NCBI GenBank assembly: GCA_018608405.1
Contig: JABAZP010000038.1
Span: forward strand, 1-64,000
DNA length: 64,000 nt
Source of the DNA: Flavobacteriales bacterium
GTDB lineage: Bacteria; Bacteroidota; Bacteroidia; Flavobacteriales_E; Vicingaceae
Reading direction: 5' to 3'
The first letter of the stretch is position 1. Every line of letters starts with the position of its first letter. Positions 37,073-46,430 of this stretch are shown here, in pieces. Position numbers and translations under genes: made by a program. The notes under the pieces were generated by a model, which made no database searches, was not told the DNA's origin, and saw nothing but the letters and a program-made list of their open reading frames with translations.

Positions 37073-38614
37073 ATGGATATCGTAAGTATTGTTATAGGAC
37101 TATTAGTAGGAGCCGCCGTTGGGGTAGGTATCGCTATAGCTATGATAAAAAAGAGCAATGAGAAGAAGGCGAATGCTATAATTGAAGAAGCCAAAGCTGA
37201 AGCAGAAGTCATTAAGAAAGACAAGATTTTACAGGCGAAGGAAAAGTTCTTGAGCTTAAAAGAAGAGCATGAAAAAGTTATTGCAAGCAGAGAACGTAAA
37301 GTTGTTGATGCTGAGAACAGGGTGAAGCAAAAAGAAACATCCTTGAACAACAAACTGCATGAAAACAATAAAAAAGACAAAGATTTAAAAGCCTTAAAAG
37401 GAACGCTTGATAAAAAGCTAGAAGTAGTTGACAGCAGACAAACCGAGTTGGACAAAAACCTTAGAAAACAAGTAGAAATGCTTGAAAAGACTGCCGGATT
37501 ATCAGCAGAAGAGGCAAAAGCTCAAATGGTAGAAGTTTTGAAGGAAGAAGCCAAAACAGACGCAATGGCTCATATAAAGGATACCATAGAGGAAGCTAAG
37601 ATTAATGCCAATATGGAGGCACGTAAGGTTGTAATTCAATCTATCCAAAGGGTTGCAACGGAACAAGCCATCGAGAATTCAGTTTCAATTTTTAATATTG
37701 AGTCTGATGATATGAAGGGAAGAATTATTGGTCGTGAAGGTCGTAACATTAGAGCGCTAGAAGCGGCTACTGGTGTTGAAGTAATCGTGGATGACACGCC
37801 TGAAGCAATCATTCTTTCTTGTTTTGATCCCGTAAGAAGGGAAACAGCAAGACTTGCATTGCATCAGTTGGTTTCAGATGGAAGGATTCATCCTGCTAGA
37901 ATTGAAGAAGTAGTTCGCAAAACTAAGAAGTCATTAGAAGATGAAATTGTAGACATCGGAAAAAAGACATGTATAGATTTAGGTATTCACGGGTTACACC
38001 CGGAGTTACTAAGAATGGTTGGAAGAATGAAGTACCGTTCGTCTTACGGGCAAAACCTACTACAACACAGTAGGGAAGTGGCTAACCTTTGTGCCACGAT
38101 GGCCGCTGAACTTGGCTTAAACGTGAAGATGGCTAAAAGAGCAGGACTTTTACACGATATTGGAAAAGTTCCTGACGATGAGCCAGAATTACCACACGCA
38201 TTGTTGGGTATGAAATTGGCTGAAAAGTACAAAGAGAAACCTGAGGTTTGCAATGCGATTGGAGCTCACCACGATGAAATTGAGATGGCCTATTTGATTT
38301 CACCTATAGTACAAATTTGTGATTCTATTTCAGGAGCTCGTCCAGGTGCTAGAAGGGAAGTAGTCGAATCATACATTAACAGAATCAAGGAGCTAGAAAC
38401 CTTAGGAATGTCTCATAACGGAGTTGAAAAGGCCTATGCTATTCAAGCCGGTAGAGAATTAAGAGTTATTGTTGAGTCTGAAAAAATCAGTGATTTGGAA
38501 GCTGACAAAATCTCCTTTGACATTGCAACTAAAATTCAATCAGACATGACCTATCCAGGTCAAGTGAAAGTAACTGTAATAAGAGAGAAAAGAGCGGTGA
38601 ACATCGCGAAGTAA
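37073..38614 (+). CDS. rny: Ribonuclease Y
   Basis: A 513-residue membrane-anchored endoribonuclease that starts mRNA decay. It has one N-terminal helix (about 4-25), a long charged coiled coil (about 28-150), a KH domain with [13 protein letters not shown] near residue 215, and an HD domain with GLLHDIGK near residue 360 (metal-binding His-Asp). The C-terminal HHDEIE and [12 protein letters not shown] motifs complete the fold. Length and order are typical. The start overlaps nothing, lying 20 bases after the preceding RNA's T-run; an intrinsic terminator follows at 38638. Confidence 0.95.
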   Translation: MDIVSIVIGLLVGAAVGVGIAIAMIKKSNEKKANAIIEEAKAEAEVIKKDKILQAKEKFLSLKEEHEKVIASRERKVVDAENRVKQKETSLNNKLHENNKKDKDLKALKGTLDKKLEVVDSRQTELDKNLRKQVEMLEKTAGLSAEEAKAQMVEVLKEEAKTDAMAHIKDTIEEAKINANMEARKVVIQSIQRVATEQAIENSVSIFNIESDDMKGRIIGREGRNIRALEAATGVEVIVDDTPEAIILSCFDPVRRETARLALHQLVSDGRIHPARIEEVVRKTKKSLEDEIVDIGKKTCIDLGIHGLHPELLRMVGRMKYRSSYGQNLLQHSREVANLCATMAAELGLNVKMAKRAGLLHDIGKVPDDEPELPHALLGMKLAEKYKEKPEVCNAIGAHHDEIEMAYLISPIVQICDSISGARPGARREVVESYINRIKELETLGMSHNGVEKAYAIQAGRELRVIVESEKISDLEADKISFDIATKIQSDMTYPGQVKVTVIREKRAVNIAK

Positions 38615-38637
38615 CTAAAGAGTTAATTTATATGTTG

Positions 38638-38684
38638 AAACCCTTTTGTAATTTGCATTAGTGCGCAAAGCAAAGGGGTTTTTA
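38638..38684 (+). terminator. rny intrinsic terminator
   Basis: AAACCCTTTTG (38638-38648) pairs with CAAAGGGGTTT (from 38671) with one G-T pair, and a T-run follows. It lies 23 bases after the rny stop. Confidence 0.7.
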
Positions 38685-38744
38685 CTTTAAATACCTGCCG
38701 GCTATTGCAAAGTGTGCTTTAAATTAGCCATAAAACTTATTGGC

Positions 38745-39482
38745 TTATGAGTTCCAAATTTTCCAACTCTCTTCTGCTTGAATTTTTAACATAGACAAAC
38801 CGTTCACTGCAATTGCACCTTGATTTTTAGCAATACATAACAACCGAGTTTCTGTAGGGTTATATATCAAATCATAAACCAAATGTCTCTTTCCAATGGC
38901 GTTGGTATCGATAGGTATGATTTCATCTACATTTGGGTAGGTCCCCAAAGGAGTACAATTTATTAAAAGTCGAAAAGATTCAATAGAACTTTCATCCAAA
39001 TCGTTATAACCAATTTCTTTAGCAGATAATGGGTTTCTACTGACAAAGTAATAAGGCACTCCAATAGATTTTAAAACATAAGCGATGGCTTTAGACGCTC
39101 CACCTGTTCCGAAAATTAACGCCCTGCTATGGTTGGTATCAAGAAAGGGTTTGATGCTATTTCGAAAACCAATTACATCCGTATTGTGACCTTTTATGAT
39201 TCCATTTTTTTTAAATTGTAGGGTATTGATTGCTCCAATTTCTTCTGCCACAGGATCTACTTCATCTAAATAACCAAGGATGGACTGTTTGTAAGGGATG
39301 GTTACATTTAGTCCTGAAAGCTTAGGGTTTGATTGTAAAAGAGGTTTAAAGTCATCTATTGAGCTTATTTCGAAGTTTTGATAGGTAGCATCTTGTATTT
39401 CTTCTCGTAGAAATTTTTCGCTAAAATACTGCTTAGAAAACGAGTGGGAGAGTTGCTTACCTAAGAGACCGTAATTTTTCAT
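38745..39482 (-). CDS. aroE: Shikimate dehydrogenase
   Basis: A 245-residue AroE, which reduces 3-dehydroshikimate with NADPH in aromatic amino-acid synthesis. GLLGKQLSHSFSKQYF at the N-terminus is the substrate-binding SxS motif, Lys65 (VTIPYK) and Asp102 (GHNTD) are the catalytic pair, and FGTGGASKA the NADPH loop. The protein is slightly shorter than the E. coli enzyme, as usual in this phylum. The ATG overlaps DUF368 by 4 bases (ATGA), so translation is coupled. It is the last gene of the five-gene operon. Confidence 0.95.
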   Translation of the reverse strand: MKNYGLLGKQLSHSFSKQYFSEKFLREEIQDATYQNFEISSIDDFKPLLQSNPKLSGLNVTIPYKQSILGYLDEVDPVAEEIGAINTLQFKKNGIIKGHNTDVIGFRNSIKPFLDTNHSRALIFGTGGASKAIAYVLKSIGVPYYFVSRNPLSAKEIGYNDLDESSIESFRLLINCTPLGTYPNVDEIIPIDTNAIGKRHLVYDLIYNPTETRLLCIAKNQGAIAVNGLSMLKIQAEESWKIWNS

Positions 39483-40405
39483 GTTGAGCTATTTTGCTTT
39501 TCAGCAATTTTCTCAATCACGAAAATTAAAAGAAAACCAGCTACAGCGCATGCAATAGCAACTCCTAATTGCGGGTCAACCTCCATACTCTGAGGGAGAA
39601 TGTTTTCTTGAATTTTTGGAACTGTTTCTCCATGCCGATCAACCATCGTAGAAAGGGTTCGTTTCCAGGGCCAAATTTTATTTAAGGATCCAATCATAAA
39701 ACCTGTCAAAAGCGCAAGCGTAATATCATGGTGTTTTTTTAATAAATAGGATAGCAAGTGAGTGAAACTAACTAAACCGATAATACACCCTAGTCCAAAA
39801 ACTAGCAAAACCACATAATTAAACTCGCTTAATGATTCAATGATATAAATGTACATCCCCAAGAGGACCAAAATGAAAGAACCTGAAATGCCTGGTAAAA
39901 TCATGGCGCAAATGGCCAACATGCCGGCAGCAAATACAAAGAACAAAGAGGTAGATGCTTCAACGGGTGCAGAACCTGTAATTAAATAGACAGACACAGT
40001 TCCTACAATTAAAGCGATTACTTGCGGGGCTCTCCATTTTACAACCGTTTTGCCAACAAAAATGCTAGAAACAATTATTAACCCAAAGAAAAATGACCAT
40101 ATAGGAATAGATTGAAATTCTAACAGGTATTTAATGAGTTTAAGTAGTGTTACAATTCCAATAGCCATTCCGGCACAAAGCACCACTAGAAAACTCCCAT
40201 TTATATGATTCCAAGCTCCTTTAATTCCGTCGTTTTTCAAAATAGGGAATACGGTACTAAATGCCTTTAGTGCGTCAATAAACTCTTCATAAATTCCAGT
40301 TAGTAATGCTATAGTACCGGCAGAAACACCGGGCACTAACTCAACTGCTCCCATGGCCATCCCTTTAAAGGCTAGCAGAACATTTTGTTTAGTAGTTCTT
40401 TTCAT
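39479..40405 (-). CDS. DUF368 polytopic membrane protein
   Basis: A 308-residue protein with about 8-9 membrane helices. The N-terminal KGMAMGAVELVPGVSAGTIALLTGIYE and mid-protein MILPGISGSFILVLLGMY are the duplicated P-G-x-S-x-G signature of DUF368. Members have been linked to undecaprenyl-phosphate or polyprenyl-phosphate transport; the exact assignment for this one is inference. The first codon directly adjoins the rhodanese stop and the last overlaps aroE by 4 bases. Confidence 0.85.
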   Translation of the reverse strand: MKRTTKQNVLLAFKGMAMGAVELVPGVSAGTIALLTGIYEEFIDALKAFSTVFPILKNDGIKGAWNHINGSFLVVLCAGMAIGIVTLLKLIKYLLEFQSIPIWSFFFGLIIVSSIFVGKTVVKWRAPQVIALIVGTVSVYLITGSAPVEASTSLFFVFAAGMLAICAMILPGISGSFILVLLGMYIYIIESLSEFNYVVLLVFGLGCIIGLVSFTHLLSYLLKKHHDITLALLTGFMIGSLNKIWPWKRTLSTMVDRHGETVPKIQENILPQSMEVDPQLGVAIACAVAGFLLIFVIEKIAEKQNSST

Positions 40406-40705
40406 TTAAACCGCAGTATATGCGTCAATTCCTCCTATGCAGGAGTATATATTGCATTTCTCTAATTCTTTAGATAGGTGGTATGCAACAGCTCTTGAAC
40501 GCTTGCCAGATTTGCAAATAAGGTAAATATTAACTTTTCCCTTCAGCTCTTCAACGTGGGAGAGTACTTCACCCATAGGGATGTTTACTCCCCCTACATT
40601 ATCATCTTCAAATTCATATTCTTCGCGTACATCAAGTAAGTACGCATTCTTGTTCTGATTTAATTCAGCTTTAAATGCGTCTGCTTCGAGTTCTATAAAT
40701 TTCAT
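40406..40705 (-). CDS. Single-domain rhodanese-like sulfurtransferase
   Basis: A 99-residue rhodanese with the catalytic Cys64 in CKSGKRS and the LLDVREEYEF N-terminal motif. It transfers sulfane sulfur, for example from thiosulfate, which releases sulfite. It overlaps comA by 4 bases and so is co-translated with it; ComA uses sulfite, so a supply role is possible but inferred. The domain is compact, with no signal peptide, so it is cytosolic. Confidence 0.9.
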   Translation of the reverse strand: MKFIELEADAFKAELNQNKNAYLLDVREEYEFEDDNVGGVNIPMGEVLSHVEELKGKVNIYLICKSGKRSRAVAYHLSKELEKCNIYSCIGGIDAYTAV

Positions 40706-41487
40706 TTCAAACTCTTTTTTGCAAGCTCCTCTGGTAAAAAGTCGTGAAATGTATCACCTCTTAAACCAATTCTCAGTGTTTCTAGCGGAATCACTTCATC
40801 GTGACCAATGTTTCCTAAATTCACATTGGTTCCAAATTGATTGATAAACCATACTTGCTGCGGTTTCTTTGGAGCTTCCCAAAGTATACTTTCAGATGGA
40901 ACCTTTGCAATAATTTTATTCACCAATGCAACATGAGCGGTTCCATTTGGTCGGTAAATTCCAACATTGCCACTTTCTCTTGCTTCAGCAATTACCTTCC
41001 AAGCACCAGCTTCTAATTCAGAAGACATCATGTTAATCCATTTACCTGGACTAATTAATATCCCTTCTTCTTTAGAACCTACTTCAGAAAGTACAGTAAA
41101 GTCTTTACTTAGTTCTTTAATATACCCGCATTTAAGATCGTGATCAAGTTCAATAGAACCATCTGAAACTTCTACGGTCTTCAGGTTTAGTTTATTTAGT
41201 AAATCTCTGTATTCGTTAAACATTCCTCTTATAATGAATGCTTCGAAAAGAGTTCCACCCAAATATACCTTCATTCCTGCCTTATGGTATATTTCAATTT
41301 TTCGTTCTAAGTCTTTGGTTACATACGAAGTTCCAAAGCCCAACTTTACTAAGTCAGTCAAATGTGCACAGCAATCAACAAAGTTCTCCGCTTGTCTCCA
41401 GCTTAGTCCTTTGTCCATCATCATGGTTAATCCCAAATCTCTAGGAGAAGTCGTTCTGTGGGGTATATGTGGTATGTTAAAATTCAT
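40702..41487 (-). CDS. comA: Phosphosulfolactate synthase
   Basis: A 261-residue TIM-barrel enzyme. The family adds sulfite to phosphoenolpyruvate to give (R)-phosphosulfolactate. The RTTSPRDLGLTMMMDKGLS start is a strong signature, with KLGFGTSYV, GTLFEAFIIRG, VEVSDGSIEL and EVGSKEEG completing the barrel. ComB (3488-4222) takes the next step. It starts 3 bases after the TPR gene and overlaps the rhodanese by 4 bases. Confidence 0.9.
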   Translation of the reverse strand: MNFNIPHIPHRTTSPRDLGLTMMMDKGLSWRQAENFVDCCAHLTDLVKLGFGTSYVTKDLERKIEIYHKAGMKVYLGGTLFEAFIIRGMFNEYRDLLNKLNLKTVEVSDGSIELDHDLKCGYIKELSKDFTVLSEVGSKEEGILISPGKWINMMSSELEAGAWKVIAEARESGNVGIYRPNGTAHVALVNKIIAKVPSESILWEAPKKPQQVWFINQFGTNVNLGNIGHDEVIPLETLRIGLRGDTFHDFLPEELAKKSLK

Positions 41488-41490
41488 TTG

Positions 41491-42906
41491 TTATTTTTTG
41501 TAATACTCTAATAAGTCAATTACTTGAGGATGGTATTTGGCATTTTCATATGCTTCAAACAGCGCATCTTTCTCTTTATAGTGGTTCTTTAAAGCTACAT
41601 CTAAATAAAACATAGCATTTATGATATCTCCTTTTTGCAATAAAAATGCTACGAAATTATACAATAACTTACCGTTTTTAGGTTGGTTTTGAACACCAAG
41701 AACGAAATAGTTCATTGCTTCTTCTACGTTGTTCAATTTCTTAGAAGTAATTGCTAAATCAATTAAAATAGAGTCGTTTTCCGGATCTAAATCGTAAACA
41801 GTTTCAAAAGCTTCTAATGCTTCATTGTGGAACCCAAGTTCCGATTGTACCTCGCCTAACAAATAGAAGTATTCAGGGTTAAACTCATCTAACTTAATGG
41901 CTTTTCTAACGTAGGCTATGGCATCTAATTCCTTTTCCATTTCGCAATAACAAGCTGCTATTCCATACCAAGAATCTGCCAAATATTCATCGAATGATAT
42001 TGCCTTCTTATAAAAAGAGATGGCTTTCGTATACTCTTCAAGTTTTTCGAAACTCTCAGCCATGTAGTGGTAACATAGCGCATCTTCAGTATCAAACTTT
42101 AAGGTTTCATTAAAAACAAGCAAGGCTTCTTCATATTTCTTCTGCTGATTTAAGCAGTGTGCTTTGTTGAAATACGCAGATGAGAAGTCTTCTTTTATTG
42201 CAATTGCAAAGTCATAACAATCAATTGCCTTCTCAAATAAATCCAATTTAGAGTAGGTGATTCCTAAATTGTACCATCCGATATAAGAATAAGGTGTTCT
42301 GTCTACGAAGTCTTGAAAATAATTTTTACCTTCCTCCATGCGCTCGGAGATATCAAAACAAAACCCTAACTCATACAATGCGGTTTCATTTTCAGTATTT
42401 TCAAGTAGAATTTCTTTCAAAAACTCTATTGCCTCGTCGTGCTTATCCATGTTTTCATACTCAAACGCTAGTTGGAGTAAGATATCTTCACGTTCATAAC
42501 GTTCAGAAAAGCTAAACGCTTTTTTATAATTCTCTATTGCTTTTTCAGATTTACGCAGTTGGCTAAAAATACCCGCTTTAGTATAAAATAAATCAAAATT
42601 GAAAGGCTCAATTGCTTCAGAACGCTGCAAAAACTTTAGTGCCTCTTGCGGCTTATGAATACTCGCATACAACTGAGCTACACTAACCAATAGAGAGGCT
42701 GAACTTGGATGTTGCTCTAATGCAGATTTAGCAACGTGTAAAGACTTTTTGAAGTTACTTTTTGAATTATAAAACTCTAATAAATTCTCAAATTCCTCTA
42801 CGTCGAAAAAGAGATTAGTCTTTTCATTCAACATGGATTCAAATCGCTGCACAGTTGCAGTAATATCCATTCCATCTTCAAAAGAAAACTCGTATTCATT
42901 TTCCAT
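41491..42906 (-). CDS. Tetratricopeptide repeat protein
   Basis: A 471-residue protein made almost wholly of TPR units from about residue 45 to the end; I count roughly eleven (for example SASLLVSVAQLYASIHKPQEAL, ALYELGFCFDISERMEEGKNYF). It has no signal peptide and is probably a cytosolic scaffold. The N-terminal 40 residues are acidic (EFSFEDGMDITA). The ATG at 42906 is chosen over a TTG three codons upstream. It is the first gene of the comA operon; no consensus promoter was found upstream. Confidence 0.8.
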   Translation of the reverse strand: MENEYEFSFEDGMDITATVQRFESMLNEKTNLFFDVEEFENLLEFYNSKSNFKKSLHVAKSALEQHPSSASLLVSVAQLYASIHKPQEALKFLQRSEAIEPFNFDLFYTKAGIFSQLRKSEKAIENYKKAFSFSERYEREDILLQLAFEYENMDKHDEAIEFLKEILLENTENETALYELGFCFDISERMEEGKNYFQDFVDRTPYSYIGWYNLGITYSKLDLFEKAIDCYDFAIAIKEDFSSAYFNKAHCLNQQKKYEEALLVFNETLKFDTEDALCYHYMAESFEKLEEYTKAISFYKKAISFDEYLADSWYGIAACYCEMEKELDAIAYVRKAIKLDEFNPEYFYLLGEVQSELGFHNEALEAFETVYDLDPENDSILIDLAITSKKLNNVEEAMNYFVLGVQNQPKNGKLLYNFVAFLLQKGDIINAMFYLDVALKNHYKEKDALFEAYENAKYHPQVIDLLEYYKK

Positions 42907-43084
42907 ACCGTTCAACTAATCGTCTCTTAACAAAGATTGTAAAAATAACAGACGGGCAAAGGTCGGTTAAGTATTATTATTCACAAAGAAATTAACAAGA
43001 ATAACTGCATTATTTCAAGCAAGTTTTGGTTGAAAATTTTTTACAACTCATTATTTAATGAACATAAATGGGCTTCAAAATGGC

Positions 43085-43092
43085 TAATTTTG
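43085..43092 (+). promoter_or_regulatory. Candidate glmM promoter (-7 box)
   Basis: TAATTTTG matches TAnnTTTG and lies 19 bases before the ATG at 43112. No TTG is seen at the usual distance, so the call is weak. Confidence 0.35.
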
Positions 43093-43111
43093 GACCAAAT
43101 TTAAAGGATAA

Positions 43112-44518
43112 ATGACATTAATTAAATCAATATCAGGGATTAGAGGCACGATTGGGGGCGAGGTTGGTGAAAATTTAACGCCAGAAGACATAGTAAAATT
43201 CGCTTCAGCTTACGGACAATGGTTGAAGAATAGAAACAAGGCGAACACCTCGTTAACAGTAGTAATCGGTAGAGATGCAAGAATTAGTGGAGAAATGCTG
43301 AATCACTTGGTAGTTGGAACTTTAATTGGGTTGGGTATCAATGTTGTGGACATAGGCTTATCAACAACACCTACGGTTGAAATCGCAGTTCCACTTGAAA
43401 ATGCAAACGGTGGTATTATTTTAACGGCAAGTCATAACCCTAAAGAGTGGAACGCACTGAAGTTATTGAATGAGAAGGGAGAATTTATTTCTGCAGAAGA
43501 CGGAGCAAATTTATTGCAAATTGCGGATAGCGGAGAGGTTAAGTACCAAACAGTAAGTAAATTAGGGGAATATTCAAAAAATGACACCTATTTTAGCAAA
43601 CACATCCAACACGTTCTAGACTTAGCACTTGTTAATAAAGAAGCCATAAGCAATAAAAACTTTAAGGTAGTTATTGATTGTGTAAATTCAACTGGAGGTA
43701 TCGTATTACCATTGTTACTAAAGGCATTAGGGGTAAAGGAAGTCATTGAGTTATATTGTGAGCCAAACGGTAACTTTCCTCATAACCCGGAGCCATTGCC
43801 TGAAAACTTAACTGAAATTTCTGCCGCAGTAATTAAACATAATGCAGATTTGGGAATTGTTGTTGATCCTGATGTTGACCGATTGGCTTTGGTGTCTGAA
43901 GATGGAGAAATGTTTGGTGAAGAATACACTTTAGTAGCAGTTGCCGACTATGTATTGAATCATACAAAAGGTTCAACAGTAAGTAATCTTTCGTCAACTA
44001 GAGCTTTAAGAGATGTAACAGAAGGTAAAAACTGTGAGTACTTTGCATCGGCAGTGGGAGAGGTTAATGTTGTAGACAAAATGAAAGAAGGAAATGCAAT
44101 TATTGGTGGAGAAGGAAACGGAGGTGTAATCTACCCGACCTCTCATTATGGAAGAGATGCTTTAGTTGGAATCGGTCTATTTTTGTCGCACTTGGCAACG
44201 TTTAATGGAAAAACGAAAAAAGCATGCTCTAAACTACGATCAACTTACAATTCCTATTTTATTTCAAAAAATAAAATTGAATTGACTCCTGATATTAATG
44301 TCGATGAAATACTTTCTAAGGTGCATGAAAAGTATAAGAAACAACCGGTAAATACAATTGATGGAGTAAAAATTGAATTTGACAAAGAGTGGGTTCATTT
44401 GAGAAAATCAAATACTGAACCAATCATTAGAATTTATTCGGAAAGTGAATCTGAAACAACTGCGAATCACCTTGCTATGAAAATTATTTCTGACATTAAG
44501 GAAATAATTAAATCCTAA
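43112..44518 (+). CDS. glmM: Phosphoglucosamine mutase
   Basis: A 468-residue phosphohexomutase of the GlmM type, making glucosamine-1-phosphate for peptidoglycan and LPS precursors. Catalytic Ser107 lies in TASHNP, the Mg loop is DPDVDR (252-257), GEGNGG is the sugar-specificity loop and KSNTEPIIRIY the phosphate-binding end. All four domains are present. Phosphomannomutase is a possible alternative, but the GEGNGG loop favours an amino-sugar substrate. It is 11 bases upstream of the cysteine desulfurase. Confidence 0.88.
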   Translation: MTLIKSISGIRGTIGGEVGENLTPEDIVKFASAYGQWLKNRNKANTSLTVVIGRDARISGEMLNHLVVGTLIGLGINVVDIGLSTTPTVEIAVPLENANGGIILTASHNPKEWNALKLLNEKGEFISAEDGANLLQIADSGEVKYQTVSKLGEYSKNDTYFSKHIQHVLDLALVNKEAISNKNFKVVIDCVNSTGGIVLPLLLKALGVKEVIELYCEPNGNFPHNPEPLPENLTEISAAVIKHNADLGIVVDPDVDRLALVSEDGEMFGEEYTLVAVADYVLNHTKGSTVSNLSSTRALRDVTEGKNCEYFASAVGEVNVVDKMKEGNAIIGGEGNGGVIYPTSHYGRDALVGIGLFLSHLATFNGKTKKACSKLRSTYNSYFISKNKIELTPDINVDEILSKVHEKYKKQPVNTIDGVKIEFDKEWVHLRKSNTEPIIRIYSESESETTANHLAMKIISDIKEIIKS

Positions 44519-44529
44519 TTTTAAAATAG

Positions 44530-45663
44530 ATGAAGAATATTTACTTAGACAATGCAGCAACAACACCTGTTGACCCAAGAGTAGTTGACGCAATGATTCC
44601 GGTATTAAGTGAAAATTTTGGCAATCCATCATCTATTCATTCAGATGGAAGAGTTGCACGAAGTATCATTGAGAAATCTAGGAAAAAGGTTGCATCGTTT
44701 TTTAATGCAAGTCCTTCTGAATTTTTCTTTACATCTGGTGGAACAGAGGCAGATAACATGATTCTGCGTTGCTGTGTTGAAGATTTAGGAGTAGATCATA
44801 TAATTACGTCAGCTTTAGAGCATCATGCAGTGCTGCACACCGCAGAAGAGCTTAGAGATGATAAAGGTGTGAAACTAAGTTTAGTCAACGTTTGCAATAA
44901 AGGTAAAGTTGATTTAAAGCATTTAGAAGAGTTGCTCATGCAAGGAGGTTCGACATTGGTAAGCCTTATGCACGCTAACAATGAAATTGCAACCAAGATA
45001 CCGCTAAAGGAAGTCGGTGAATTGTGCTCAAAATACGATGCCTTTTTTCATTCGGACACAGTTCAGACAATGGGGCACTATTCATTTGATTTTGAGGATT
45101 TAAATATTCATTTTGCAACTTGTGCTGCACATAAATTTCACGGGCCTAAAGGTATCGGATTTCTCTACATGAGTAGTGACGTGAAGTTAAAACCAATGAT
45201 CACTGGTGGTGCACAAGAGCGCAACATGAGAGCCGGTACAGAAAACATATATGGAATTGTAGGTTTAGCAAAAGCTTTAGAAATTGCTTACGATGAGTTA
45301 GATGATCATCACTCAGAAATACAACAGATAAAATCTCATATGATTAAAAGGTTGAAGGAAGAAATTCCTGGTATAACTTTTAATGGAGATTCAGAATCAA
45401 CCGACTCACTCTATACAGTCTTAAGTGTTTGCTTTCCTAATTCTGATTTAGATGAAATGTTTTTGTACCATTTAGATATTGAAGGAATCAGCGTTTCAGG
45501 AGGAAGCGCTTGCTCTTCCGGATCAAATATAGGATCTCATGTACTTAGAGGAATTAATTCTCCGATGGATAAACCTTCTGTTCGGTTCTCCTTTGGCCGT
45601 TTTAATACGATAGCTGATGTTGATCGAACGGTGGAAGTAATATCTAAAATTTATACCAAGTAA
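44530..45663 (+). CDS. Cysteine desulfurase (NifS/IscS class)
   Basis: A 377-residue PLP enzyme that moves sulfur from cysteine to acceptors for Fe-S clusters or thio-modification. MKNIYLDNAATTPVDPRV is the standard start; Lys202 in AHKFHGPKG binds PLP, His99 lies in LEHHAV, and the catalytic Cys328 sits in SGGSACSSGS on a long loop as in IscS. No other Fe-S assembly gene is adjacent, so it could supply tRNA thiolation. It lies between glmM and the MBL gene with gaps of 11 and 2 bases. Confidence 0.9.
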   Translation: MKNIYLDNAATTPVDPRVVDAMIPVLSENFGNPSSIHSDGRVARSIIEKSRKKVASFFNASPSEFFFTSGGTEADNMILRCCVEDLGVDHIITSALEHHAVLHTAEELRDDKGVKLSLVNVCNKGKVDLKHLEELLMQGGSTLVSLMHANNEIATKIPLKEVGELCSKYDAFFHSDTVQTMGHYSFDFEDLNIHFATCAAHKFHGPKGIGFLYMSSDVKLKPMITGGAQERNMRAGTENIYGIVGLAKALEIAYDELDDHHSEIQQIKSHMIKRLKEEIPGITFNGDSESTDSLYTVLSVCFPNSDLDEMFLYHLDIEGISVSGGSACSSGSNIGSHVLRGINSPMDKPSVRFSFGRFNTIADVDRTVEVISKIYTK

Positions 45664-45665
45664 AG

Positions 45666-46430
45666 ATGAAGGTAACAGTACTCGGAAGCGGAACATCGCA
45701 AGGAGTTCCTGTTATTGGATGCGATTGTTACGTTTGTCAATCAACTGATGAGAAAGACTACCGCAGAAGGTGTTCCATTCTGGTAGAAAATGATGATTCT
45801 ACAATTGTCATAGATACTGGGCCAGACTTTAGGGAGCAAATGCTGCGCGCAAAGGTGAAAAGACTAGATGCAGTTATTTTTACGCACGAGCATAAGGATC
45901 ATGTTGCAGGACTAGATGACGTTAGGGCCTTTAACTTTATGAATAAAGGTAAGGAAATGGAAGTTTTCGCAACAAAAAGAGTTCAAACCGCACTAAAGCG
46001 AGAGTTTGAATATGTATTTGCTGCTGATAAATATCCTGGGGTACCACGAATACATTTAAACGACATTGGTGAAGAATCTTTTAAGGCAGGAGGCTTCTTA
46101 CTCCAACCAATTGATGTAATGCATTACAAGTTACCTGTAAAATGTTTCCGTATTGGTGACTTCGCTTACTTAACGGACGCCAATTACATCAGTGAAGCCG
46201 AAAAGCAGAAGCTAAAAGGTGTAAAATACCTTATTCTAAACGCACTACGAAAAGAGAAACACATCTCTCATTTCAATTTAGAAGAAGCACTGGAATTGAT
46301 TGAAGAATTAAAACCTGAACAAGCCTACCTTACACACATAAGTCACCTTATGGGAAAGCATACAGAAACCGAAAAGGAGTTGCCTGCTAACGTTAAGGTC
46401 GCATACGATGGCTTAATATTTCAAGTTTAG
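45666..46430 (+). CDS. MBL-fold metallo-hydrolase (PhnP-like)
   Basis: A 254-residue beta-lactamase-fold enzyme. The metal motif THEHKDH has His74, His76, Asp78 and His79, and later ligands lie in VMHYKL, YLTDAN and LTHISH. The GCDCYVCQ segment (Cys19, 21, 24) matches the N-terminal zinc site of PhnP-type cyclic phosphodiesterases. A phosphodiesterase activity is likely, and the exact substrate is unknown. It starts 2 bases after the cysteine desulfurase and overlaps the convergent T9SS gene by 4 bases. Confidence 0.85.
   Translation: MKVTVLGSGTSQGVPVIGCDCYVCQSTDEKDYRRRCSILVENDDSTIVIDTGPDFREQMLRAKVKRLDAVIFTHEHKDHVAGLDDVRAFNFMNKGKEMEVFATKRVQTALKREFEYVFAADKYPGVPRIHLNDIGEESFKAGGFLLQPIDVMHYKLPVKCFRIGDFAYLTDANYISEAEKQKLKGVKYLILNALRKEKHISHFNLEEALELIEELKPEQAYLTHISHLMGKHTETEKELPANVKVAYDGLIFQV

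Noticed and set aside
37066-37455. Minus-strand ORF opposite the rny coiled coil
   Set aside because: Ser/Phe-rich translation is the antisense of Lys/Glu codons; no support as a gene.
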